A stretch of 64,000 bases of DNA from Chlorops oryzae (Eukaryota; Arthropoda; Insecta; Diptera; Chloropidae), in assembly GCA_020466095.1 (NCBI GenBank), contig CM035807.1, forward strand, positions 11,049,007 to 11,113,006. The letters are read 5' to 3'. The notes beneath the pieces were generated by a model. The model was not told where the DNA came from and made no database searches. It saw nothing but the letters and a program-made list of their open reading frames with translations. A program made the translations under genes and the position numbers. Position 1 is the stretch's first letter, and each line of letters opens with the position of its first letter. Below are positions 22,801 to 32,857 of this stretch, one piece after another.

Positions 22801-25800
22801 GATGCAAGTACAATCTATTTCAAAGATCAGATGAAAAGTTTGTTCCCTAAATATAAACTGTGACTCCTATCAAGCCCTGTTGGGAAGGGAGTAGTTCGGT
22901 GGTATTTCCACATGGGCCCCGACTCTATAAATACCTGAGAAACTCCTTCCCATACAGAATGAAAACATGTTTTTTAAATAATACTTTTGGAAATTTTCCT
23001 CCTATAACCATTAACTTTACACTGCTATAAAAGGTTCCCGAATACTCTTCAGGGGCCCCGAATCACCTAATAACACTTCAATTTCTTTCGCTCTTTCCAC
23101 AACTCTCAAAAGGATCCCGATAGAGATTTTTTTCACTTGATCTGATGCCCGGAAATATGTTTCATAAAAGTCGTGAGAGAAACTATAACTCCACTTACTC
23201 GGACGGTTAAAGACCCTCTCAGTCTAAACTGGTATAGCTACAGACGTACATTGTCCGTTCAGGATCTTCGAATTCAAGTGAAATTGTATGAGCTTTTTTT
23301 CTGCCCACTTTTCTCTGATCTTTTCAAAGATCTTTAAGCACGTTTATGACCAAAATTTGTGTGCCAATGTCCAATATGACAAAAAAAAAAAAAAATCTTC
23401 TCTCAATCCATTTGGAGTACCTTCTCAATGGGATCTAATTTGATAATCTCCACCAAATGAGGTATGAAGGACTGAGCAAATCCCTTCAGGCCAATTAATA
23501 ATGGGAATGGCCTGCTTATGACTGGCATAAAAATAAATAAAATTAAATAAAAACTAAGTACACATTTTGTTTATTCAAATATATTCAATTTTTTTTAATA
23601 TTAGGTCTGTTCCCGTACTGCCCAATTTTCATACAGTTTTCAAAAACTTGGGCAATTTTGGGCAGTACGGGAACAAACCTAGTAAGCTTATAAATCAAGA
23701 CAAAGAAGATGAAGCAAAAATTGCTAGAAAAGAAATAAAAATTTAAATCGCTCAACTAATAACTCAGTTTAAAAAGGAAAGAAAAGGAAATCAACAGTCG
23801 TGGTTGTGGCAGCCTATGGACCTGAATTATCCCAACTGACTTCAAATGGCTTATCAGCCAGCGAGTCAAAAGTAATCGGACTTTTAATTTATGCGCAAAC
23901 GCGTACAAAAATTTTACGCCTTTTTTCCATATGAATGCGAGGAAAAAAAATGTTTATTAAAATATAAAAAAAGAGAGAAAGAAAGGAGAGCAGACAAAAC
24001 GAATCGATTTGGCTTTTTCTCTTGTATTTTTTTTTCGCATTTTTTCGCCGATTTTTAAATAAATAATGAATCCTAATGCAAGCCACACGCTTCAATTTTC
24101 AAAAGTGGAGAAGCAAATAAATTTACATCAAGTATATACATATATATGTACTTATTATGTGTGTTTATAAGCGCACACATACTCGTACGCTTCTGTTTTT
24201 ATATGATTTTTTTTCCCAGAATATCTCTTCTTGTGTCCTGTCAGATGTGTCCTTTTGTCTTGATCACGTCCAACTTTCGTATCGAATTTGTTCGATCAGT
24301 GAATTCTAGACATTGTAACAAAAGAGCAATAACAACAACAGCGTCTACAGCAGCAACAACAACAACAAAAACTCTTGTCCTGTTAATAAATAGCGACTCT
24401 CGTTCGTCCTTCTTCTTCGTTTAGCCAAGCTTAGTATTATTTGCGTGCACAGGACTGTTTGTGGGATATTGCGTCCTCCTATCGGATATCGCGACCCGCA
24501 TATGTGCTTAGACAGTTTTTTTTTTTTTTGGTTCAATTTTTGATCCTTGCTCGTATGTAAAAAAGGATGCACAATCTCGTCGCTCATATGTGAAATTTTT
24601 TCGCTCGATTATGTTAAGCGAAGGGTTAGTCTTCTGCCCTTTGGAACTGAAAGGAGCATTTCTTCTAAGATTTGATCTATTGTTCTGATAAGATGCGATT
24701 TGTGATGGGAAATTAATTGCATGGGAAATTTTAAGTGGAAAATTATTACAAGTTCGAAAAAAAAAAAACAATTTGAGCAAAAAATCCTCTTCCTTTGGAT
24801 ATCTTTTAATTACTCGATCGAGTGTATGGTTCGACAGCAAGGACCGCTTAAAGGGCTTAGAACGAAATGGAAATAAATTTTTTTTGGTTTCATCGATTTG
24901 TTCAATACAAGGCTTCGGTCTCGCTACGATCTCGTCTCCAAGAACAAAATGTATTACCGCTCCGCTTCGGACTCCTTACCAAATTTCCATTAAATTGTGG
25001 AAAAATGTAACAGCTAACTTTCGAATAAAAGGCAGGAAATTTCGAAAATGGGTAAATTTATGGATGGTTTCCAATAGCGTCGGAATTTTGTTTTTCAAAT
25101 ATTCAACACTTGGAATCATATGGAACTAATTTTAATGAACTGGGAATTTCATTGTAACTGGTTCCATACGATTGCATTTGTTGAATATTGTGAGGAATTT
25201 CTGCGCTATTGGAAATCAAGCATTGCGGGGAAAGAAAAGTTAAGGAAAAATTTTCTGCAATTGAAATCAACAACAAATTCTCCGTGCTTCTATAAAGGAA
25301 ATTATAACACCTTTAGATGATTTAGATGCCTTGAAAGGAGAATTTCTCGTTTTTCCTATAATAAAAAAAAGCCGCTTTATAGGAGCAAATATTAGCAGCT
25401 GCTTTCTTTGACAAAAAAGTTCCAATGTCCCTCTAGAAAATAAAGATCATTTTCAAGGATATAACTATATCTATATCCAGGCTCGTTGCGAGAAATTTCA
25501 GTTCTTTCTTCAGAGACTTTGAAGATTTGCAAAAAGTGTAACCAAAACCAAGGTTCTACATCAGCCTCAGGCGAAACTGCTAACCAATTCGGGACCTCTA
25601 AAATAACTGAGGTACTCTAAATCATAGCATAATATGCATAATAAGCATATATAACCATATATGCCACTCTCAGAGATATTGCGCGGGACGTTTCGCGCCA
25701 GTTAGAAAGAGATGTTACTCGGCAGGCAAAAAAAGAGTAAGAGAGAAATACTTTTGGTGAGTACCTCAGTGCAAAATGCTCATTTTGGTGGGTACCCAAG

Positions 25801-26429
25801 ACCATGGTGGGTACCCAAGACCGTGGTGAAAAGAGCCAAAATGGAAACGGCTCCTGAGTGACATACTTATATAGTTATATATGATAATAAGCAAGGCAAA
25901 AACTTTAGATACCGGAATACCTTGCCATCTTGCATGAGGAAAAATGTGAAGACACTGAGCGATTTTCACGAAAAATAAGTACCCGATATATACATAATTG
26001 TAACCAAATCAGTCTGATTAAATACACGACCAAGCGTTGATGTATCTATTAAATTAATACAGAGGACCTTTATATAGGCAAAAATCAAAAAAAGATACTT
26101 AAAATAAAGTATTTATGTGCTCCCTCCGCCTAACTAAAATTCTGGATGGGCCCATGCAGAGGTATTGGTGTATAAAAATAATGACATATGCAAGGGCGTT
26201 GTCCAGGGTATGATGAAAGGACGAATTTTTTGCCGTTTAAAATTAAAGCAAAATTCGAATTATGGCTCGATTTTCAAGTTAATTCCATCTTCAAGAGGAC
26301 GGCTTCCCGTCTAATACGCTTTTTTGACATATATAGGTACATATAGCGACCTCGGTTTTCATATGGCTAGCAAGTACTTATCACTCCGGTCCAAGGCAAA
26401 GCCTGCCGGGCCTGAGACAGGCAAAGCTT
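22801..26429. other. Gene-free stretch
   Basis: No gene was recognised. A CAA/CAG tract is at 24329-24369. Two head-to-tail copies of a 21-bp unit (ggtgggtacccaagacc) lie at about 25788-25830. The frame at 24773-25129 has no family features and starts from a non-ATG codon. Confidence 0.45.
23602..23682. mobile_element. 81-bp palindromic MITE
   Basis: TAGGTCTGTTCCCGTACTGC, followed by CCAA, is matched by TTGGGCAGTACGGGAAC, followed by AAACCTAG, giving nearly full-length inverted symmetry with a loop of about 30 bases. Confidence 0.65.
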
Positions 26430-26783
26430 AATGTGAGCCCATATAAAATAAGGATCTCAGAGCTGCTAAGGCTAGGGAAAGCAAATATAGGTAGACTGGT
26501 CTCCCTTCTCTCAGGACACTGCCGACTAAGATACCACCTGCACAGGATGCAACTAGTAGGAGACTCCGAGTATAGACTTTGTCTTGAGGACGAAGAGACA
26601 GCATTTCATATAATGGGCGAATGTGTCGCTCTGTGTAGGCTAAGACTCAGAGTCTTTAGCAAACAATTCCTAACTAACAACGAGCTAAGACTCGAGACAC
26701 ATCTGAATGTACTCTCCTTCATTAGGAATGGTCGAGGGCATTATAGAACAGATAAACTAAATGGGACGAATAGATCTGAATAA
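26430..26783 (+). pseudogene. C-terminal remnant of an RNase H-bearing LINE ORF2
   Basis: The frame contains LVSLLSGHCRLRYHLHRM, then YRLCLEDEETAFHIMGEC. This follows the L-x-G-H-x(2)-L-x(2)-H-L, C-x-C-x-E-x-E-T-x-x-H-I-x-x-x-C arrangement found downstream of RT or RNase H in many insect non-LTR retrotransposons. The first cysteine of the zinc-like motif is replaced by tyrosine and no upstream RT is present, so it is a truncated, inactive copy. The tail after the stop runs into cgacagagggcgatact. Confidence 0.6.
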
Positions 26784-27303
26784 AGGTCGCAGTGCCTCCG
26801 ATCCGACAGAGGGCGATACTCATTAACTTATAAAAAAAAGTACTCGTCAACTCATTCGCAACATTCCTCTGGGTATCCGGTAGCGCAAATTGTGCTGCCA
26901 CTGTTTTCACAAAAAAAAAAACTATACCGCTTCAATGCAGAAGCTTCACGTAGCATTTCACTTTGTCCTCACACACAAAACAGGGACAACAGGATTCCCG
27001 TATCCTACAGCTGCAGTTTTGCTACAAAAAGGTAAATCTTTGCAGGGTTCCGACGAACACGAAGGCATTTAACAATTTGTCGTTTCTTGTTTTCCAGACA
27101 ATTTAATTTTTGTTCCACCTCCACCTGCAGCAACAACAACATCCTTGCCAGCATTCGGCGCAACGTCTGCAACTGCATCAACAGGATTTTCTTTAACATA
27201 GACAACTACTGTCCCACCTCTGGGCTTGGGAGCGTCGCCTGCAACGGTAGAAATAACAACAACACCAATAACAATAGGCGGCTTGGCTAGTCTAACCACA
27301 GCA

Positions 27304-27846
27304 ATGAAAACCACAGAATCGGACGAATTTTCGAATGCCCCAAAACTAAAATACAGTCACCTGGAAGAACATATGCATGACTGGGAATTGGACATGGAAG
27401 AGCAAGAGAACATATTCATCGAACAGGCAACACAAATCGACGCATTGGATAGGATTTTAATTTACAATAATCAAAAGATTTTGGACCTTAACGATGCAAT
27501 GCACAAGGCAAAGATAGATCAGCAAATGGCTGAGCAAGAGCTTGAGATTATCTCAAAGCAATATAAAGATTTGGAAGACAGTTTTGAAGAATTGCAAAAG
27601 CAATTCCATCAATTGCCACGAGTGGCTGTTAAACGCAGTCGAACCTGTTTAATGGTGGAGAACTTGGATAGCCAATTGAAGCAAATACGCGAAGATCTAA
27701 AGGAGATAATTGATAACTTGAACGATCAAGTTGATTCGGGTCCCATTATTCAAATTGGTAAAATACTCGATAATCATTTGTGCTGCATTGCAATGGATCA
27801 AAGTTTCATTGACTGGTATAACCAAGAAGCTGGAAGGTATTTATAA
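27304..27846 (+). CDS. Nup62-like nucleoporin C-terminal coiled-coil protein (paralog or partial gene)
   Basis: From ATG 27304 there are 181 uninterrupted codons matching the C-terminal coiled-coil (Nsp1_C) domain of nucleoporin p62. Family-typical stretches are WELDMEEQENIFIEQATQID, DRILIYNNQKI, AEQELEIISKQYKDLED, ENLDSQLKQIREDLKEIID and QIGKILDNH. In the family this domain forms the Nup62-Nup58-Nup54 coiled coil that anchors FG repeats in the pore channel. Here the protein stops about 30 residues short of the usual end. Upstream, in the same frame, sequence from an acceptor at 27097 gives FG-like words (PAFGATSATAS, TGFSL) but meets a TAG at 27199-27201. A possible small upstream exon starts at ATG 26935 (donor after 27031, intron 66 bp). 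The intact coiled coil despite strong divergence suggests selection, while the broken FG region suggests decay. Poly(A)-like aataaa motifs follow at about 27950-27970. The true start is uncertain. Confidence 0.6.
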   Translation: MKTTESDEFSNAPKLKYSHLEEHMHDWELDMEEQENIFIEQATQIDALDRILIYNNQKILDLNDAMHKAKIDQQMAEQELEIISKQYKDLEDSFEELQKQFHQLPRVAVKRSRTCLMVENLDSQLKQIREDLKEIIDNLNDQVDSGPIIQIGKILDNHLCCIAMDQSFIDWYNQEAGRYL

Positions 27847-28389
27847 GACATAGGATGGTATAAAAACGTGCCTATAAGAACTGATTCATAATGAATTCGG
27901 GGACTCTTTCTTATCTCGAAGAGATGAATTTTTTTTTTTTTTTTTGTTAAATAAATTGTTTAAATAAAACCTATTATTGTAGTTTTGTTGGAATTCAATA
28001 CACAAAGGAATCGATAATTTTGAAAATGTTTCAGTCCAAAAAAAGGTTCTGTTTTAGTTCGACAGTAGGGCAGGGAGCAGTAGTAGCCGGATATAAAAGG
28101 GCATTTAAAAACATACTAGCGTGGGTGTTTGAATTGCAATTCGGGCGCACCGAAGTAAACTCGCCCAAGGCGCTGGTGAGCCTAATACCGGGACTTGCAG
28201 GGAGTATCAAGAAATGAAACAAGAGATCCTCAATCGTTTTTCAAAAGATGAAAGGCGACTTGAACTAGCACGAGACACCTTGTATATACGCAAAAATCTT
28301 AAAATAAACACAAATCCCATCACGGCCCACCCTTTCCTCCATTTCATTCAGGCTCCAACTCAAATTGTGTTAGAACAAACAGGAGGGAT

Positions 28390-28625
28390 CGAGTGAGTTG
28401 CGACGGTTTGTGCTATTACAGCCGGCCCGTCACTCCGGCCATGATCATCAACAACAGGCTCTGGGTTCAACTCTCAGCTCGGATGTGGATGTTAGCTTTG
28501 TCGTGTTTTTTGTTTGTTTTATTCCTTGTTTTCCCATTTTTGTGGCATCACAACGGGCCCATGTGGAGCCCAATTGTGTCACCCTTGGTGGCAGCCACAC
28601 AAACCAACCAACCATGTACAGGGGG
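28390..28625 (+). mobile_element. SINE-like copy 3 (diverged)
   Basis: A tRNA-like B-box variant (gggttcaactc) at about 28463 is followed downstream by gcatcacaacgggcc and ggtggcagccacac. These match the tail words atcacaatggg and gtggcagcca of SINE copies 1 and 2. The A-box region is weak. Confidence 0.4.
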
Positions 28626-28839
28626 AAGGGGGTTATATTGTGATTTCCGCAAGGAAATAAGAAAGTTAAGTAAGGACTATTTTTTTTATAAATTCAAAAT
28701 GGCTGTAATCCATTTTTACGGGTCTTGACAGTCAAGTCGATGAAGTCTCCAGACTCTGGAGTCCAAAGACTACCGCCTATCAAATTCTTTTTTTTTACCG
28801 AATTTTTCCCCCTACCTATCAAATTTTGATAGGCCTTAA

Positions 28840-28990
28840 CAGGGGCGGACTGGGGGTCAAAGAGCCCACCGGGCGTTTGAAAAATGGGGCTTCGTTACCT
28901 AAGAAAAAAAAAAACCTAACAGCTAAAAAGCACAGCGAACTGGGGGCTCACCGGGCTTTTGCCCGGTTGCCCATGGGCCCAGTCCGCCCA
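28840..28990. mobile_element. hAT-type MITE, uninterrupted relative of 9176-10237
   Basis: It starts CAGGGGCGGACTGGGGGTC and ends near GGGCCCAGTCCGCCC. The centre reads gttacctaagaaaa, A run, aacctaacagctaaaaa, which is the pre-insertion arrangement of the copy at 9176. The last few terminal bases are lost. Confidence 0.7.
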
Positions 28991-29235
28991 TTTTAAAAAT
29001 AAAAATTTCCACAAATGGGTGAAATATTTAAGTTTTGGAGATCAAAATCAAAAGGAACTTAACAAATGGATGATAAAGGCATTATAAAATGCCTAGAGGA
29101 CAGTTTCTTCGGACATTTTGGGAACAGTGCAAAGAGCGTGTTTGAGAGTGGTCGGTGGAGCCAAGCTTCACCTTGAGGATGGAATTTTCAGGGGCCGTCA
29201 AATTGTGACAGTCAATGGATCAATAACAGAAAAAG

Positions 29236-29310
29236 CGAAAATTAGGCTACTCTCTGAGTCGGCAAAATCGCAACTGCCCAGGGCGGCAATTTTACTTAAT
29301 CCACCACTGC
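29236..29310 (-). mobile_element. Partial hAT MITE, caggggcggattaag family
   Basis: Read on the minus strand it begins CAGTGGTGGATTAAG and follows the copy at 5616 through tgccgccctgggcag, ttgcgattttgccg and cctaattttcgc. The other half is missing. Confidence 0.55.
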
Positions 29311-29539
29311 CTACGGGACCGAAAAATATGTCCGCTTAAGAGCAAACTATTTGTGAAGCAGAAGCACTAAAGCCTTCCCAAAAAGTGTCCGCTTAGAGGA
29401 TTGTCCGCAAGGAGAGAGTACACTGTAAATATTTTACTTGACCCGGAAGTCGCTTCATTTGTCCAATAGTTTGATAGCGAAAATGGCTCGACATTGTGGC
29501 CGGCCATTCAGACTAAGAAACCCTAATCATAATTCTTGG

Positions 29540-29694
29540 CAGTGCCGTAGCAACCATAGGGGCAAGAGGGGCTTTCCCCCCCACGCATTTTTGTTTTTGC
29601 CCATGAATAAAATTGAAAAAATAATTTTTCCCCCCCACGCAAATTGGAAAAATAATTTTTCCCCCTCACGCAAAACAGAATTGCTACGGCACTG
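29540..29694. mobile_element. 155-bp hAT-type MITE with perfect TSD
   Basis: Termini CAGTGCCGTAGCAA and TTGCTACGGCACTG are perfect inverted repeats. Direct repeats attcttgg at 29532-29539 and 29695-29702 are identical. Inside are three imperfect copies of a ttttcccccccacgcaa unit. Confidence 0.85.
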
Positions 29695-29702
29695 ATTCTT
29701 GG

Positions 29703-31090
29703 GTTCGAATTTGCTTATGGCTAGCATTAAAGAAGTTGAAAAATAGAATACCAAAACCAATAAAAAATAAAATAATATTCAACACCAACCTTTTGTCAAG
29801 AATTATCCGTTTTCCCGTTGGAAAGTCTATGAAACGATTCCAGTGTTGAGAGATGGCTCAGAGTTCCGTCGGCTCTTATTACTTAATTCGAAAAAAATAG
29901 TTTGAGAAGTTTTCTCGCTACTTTGAGTTCCTTCGAAAATGCATTGCAGTACTTTGAATTTTTAATGATTTTTCTCTTTTCAATTTTATTTGTTTACTTT
30001 TTTCAAAATTTCTTAAACACCTCACTTCGACTCAATTGTTTCGGGTTGAGTTATTAGCACCGATCCGTTCATCTAATAAATCACTCAATAATGGCACTTC
30101 CTTCGCACAAGAAAATAATAATAAAAAAAAAAAATAAAACAATAATAATATTTTTTCGAAAGCGATAATTTTAATGCTCCGTTTATATTTTCTGGTCGAG
30201 CGAAGATTTCGAAGTACGCTTTAAAGCTTCACAGAAATATTCATGACTTTTTATTTATTTATGCGGAAGCAATTCAAAATCATTTTCTTTTATATTGTAT
30301 AATTGCTTTTATTTGTTTTGTATCGTTTTTTTTCTTCTTCTTCTTTTTCTTGCTTTGTTTCTTGTGTGTCTTCAGAAACGAGAAAATCCGTTCACTCAAA
30401 TGTCTGCTTTCAGGCAGGAAAAATCGAAAAAAAATTACCCTTTTTATCAAGCGCGCAACAACACGCGACGAGTGAAGAAACGCAATTGGACGAAGAGCCA
30501 CAGCGTTCCACAAATGGACCAAATCCAACTAAAAGAAAAGAATCGAAAACAACAATAAAAAAAAACAATTCACACAGACGCACCACAACTGCACGAATCG
30601 CAGCGCGTTGGAAATGTGTGTGGCTGTTGTTGTTGTTGTTGTAATTGCTGTCGCGGCTGCCGTTGTTCCATGAGCTCTTCGAAGGGAAGTTTTAACAATG
30701 GCGGATTCGAATTCGCTCAATTCATACCATTATCATTCGCTCTCAGCGCCGCGGCGCTCATTTGTCTCTCTCACATATTTTCAAAAAATGCGTCTGCAAC
30801 AGGCCCGCACAATTGGCGATTCAACGACTGGAGACATTACAATTCGCAAGCACTTTTTTTTCCTTATACATACATACATACATATCTCTCCTGTCGCGTA
30901 TTAAAGTCGATTATTTCTTGTGTGCATATGAAACTAGACCTTAAAACAGTCGTTTTATGTTAAGGTACTTTCCAATAACTGTTATAGAATTGAAAATGTC
31001 GCCATTTAAAGAGGACTAGCACAATTTTGGAAATTATTTTTGAGGTTACGTCACATTTATGCAAAAGTCTGCGAATTTATTTAGCCTATT
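29703..31090. other. Gene-free stretch with one leader-like ATG
   Basis: A GTT tract at about 30627-30642 and CAA-rich minus-strand DNA resemble fly leader sequence. At 30698 an ATG in good context (aacaATGG) opens a 68-codon frame, MADSNSLNSYHYHSL onward, with no recognisable family and no obvious downstream splice donor. I do not call it a gene. Confidence 0.4.
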
Positions 31091-31098
31091 AACATTTC

Positions 31099-31283
31099 TG
31101 GGAGCGGATTAAGTAAGAATTGCCGCCCTGGGAAGTTTATTATTAAGTTATTTTACTGCCTTAGACAGCAGCCTAATTCTCACCTTTGCTTTTATTGATG
31201 CATTGACCGATCAGAATTTTTCGCTCCTGAAATATTTGCCGCCCTAGGCAGCATATGTTGCCTATTCGGTAAATCCGCCACTG
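31099..31283. mobile_element. hAT-type MITE, same family as 5616-5786, perfect TSD
   Basis: The terminus TGGGAGCGGATTAAG faces AAATCCGCCACTG, and the identical 8-bp repeats aacatttc lie at 31091-31098 and 31284-31291. The interior words ccgccctggg, cagcctaattctc, tgaaatatttgccgccct and ggcagc are shared with 5616-5786. Confidence 0.85.
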
Positions 31284-31715
31284 AACATTTCGCAGTACTT
31301 TTCTGGAATATGAAGGATCAAAGAAGGGGAAAAATCATAATCTCGAACGATATTTCAATTTCTGGCCATGTTCTGAGCCCAAATGTACAAACTGGATCAC
31401 TACACGAAAAATACTGGAACATTTCGGTGCGTTTCTATAAAAAAAAAAAGGGAATAATATGTACGTATGTGATTAAGGAAGAATGGAGTGGAAGATTTTT
31501 TGAATAGGTACTGGTAAATAATGTTTTAGGACCAGAAGAGCTTCAAAGGAGGGAGGGAAAAATTAAGGAACTCTTTGGAAGCTCCTTCAGTAAAAGATGT
31601 TGCTTCCAAATGTTTTTACATTTAAGGCAATGGAAAATGTTTTTTTTTTTGTATATTCGGAATGTACATATCTAAATACTACTAAATCGGAACATTTCGA
31701 AATTTCGCATTTCTC

Positions 31716-31900
31716 CATGATACAAGAAAACCGCTATTTTGAGTTTGTGACGTCACTGAGCGAGAAATTGTTGTTGTTTCCCATGCTATTCAAAAATGAA
31801 AAAAGCCGGTTTAACATGGGAAACAACAACAACGAATCGCGATTTTGAGTTTGTGACGTTTCCTCTCTCAAGTGGCGCTATCTTGTTTTCTTGTATCATG
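31716..31900. mobile_element. Palindromic MULE-like MITE, copy 1, 9-bp TSD
   Basis: CATGATACAAGAAAAC and GTTTTCTTGTATCATG form perfect terminal repeats, and the symmetry continues through cccatg/catggg around a short loop. Identical 9-bp direct repeats gcatttctc lie at 31707-31715 and 31901-31909. Copy 2 is at 54767-54997. Target duplications of 9 bp are characteristic of Mutator-like elements. Confidence 0.85.
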
Positions 31901-32268
31901 GCATTTCTCTAAAATCATTCAATCTCTCTTTAAACTAAGGAGAAATAATATTTTTTCTAAACTTTTATTATTCTCAATTGACTACTGCATCAGTCAATAT
32001 AAGCGTTCATTCTCAAGGTGTTGGGTTTCTTACAGCAAAATTCAATCGAACATAAAAAAATTGATTTAAACATTTTTGAATTGTGCCGATTTATTAGCAA
32101 AGGTGCGATATATTAAAGCATATTCTGTGAAAATTTGAAGTCAATCCGATAAATATTTTCAGAGATAGACATAAAATCGATCGAATATGCCATGTCGGTC
32201 GAAGTCCCATTGCGATGATTTCCCTAACTCGAAATGCACATTTTCTCAACTTACTCGTGCTAGTTAAT

Positions 32269-32494
32269 CAGAGGTGTCCGCAGAATTCAATAGCTGTAGG
32301 AATTAGAATTTTAGTCGACTGAATTTTCATATATATTTCATAGACAGCCGCATAAAATATAGGGTTCTCTGCAATCAAGAACCGATAATAGTTCCGATTC
32401 AAAACCAAAAACAACAGAATTTGAAAATTCTGTATGAAATTTCGATCGGTTTTAATTCCGATTCCGACAGCTATCGGATTGCGTGACAACCCTG
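32269..32494. mobile_element. Probable old hAT-like element
   Basis: CAGAGGTGTCCGC at the left is an imperfect inverse of GCGTGACAACCCTG at the right. No target duplication is visible (flanks tagttaat and aatgagaa). It lies just 3' of pic. Confidence 0.35.
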
Positions 32495-32857
32495 AATGAG
32501 AAACACGAAAATTTTGATTTTCAAATCAATATGAAGATTCAAAGTTTCAATTCCTTAAAAAAAAAAAATAATGATTTGTAAAAACATGTGGGCTTAATTT
32601 TTATGGAGTAACATTCCATTGTTCTTTTATAACAAAATGTTTATGATTTTTTTACATTTTTTCTTCCAAAATTACGTTAACTAAAGGCGAACTAATGTTA
32701 TCCATATTGAATGACAAATTGATTATGGAAAGCGATGTTACAAAAACTCAATCGATAGATTCGTTGAAGTCGTTAAATTGAACAAAAACGAATAAACCGC
32801 CTAGGGAAACAATAAAGAAAACAAAAGAAATAAAAATAAAAGTATGCACCAATAAAT

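Noticed and set aside
24773..25129. 118-codon plus-strand frame
   Set aside because: It starts from a non-ATG codon and has no recognisable domain.
28020..28222. Open frames on both strands around a moderately GC-rich block
   Set aside because: The block stands out in composition and could be a repeat fragment, but I could not match it to a family or to another copy in the window.
30698..30904. 68-codon frame starting MADSNSLNSYHYHSL in good ATG context
   Set aside because: It could be a first exon, but there is no clear splice donor and no recognised family. Left as a comment in the region entry.
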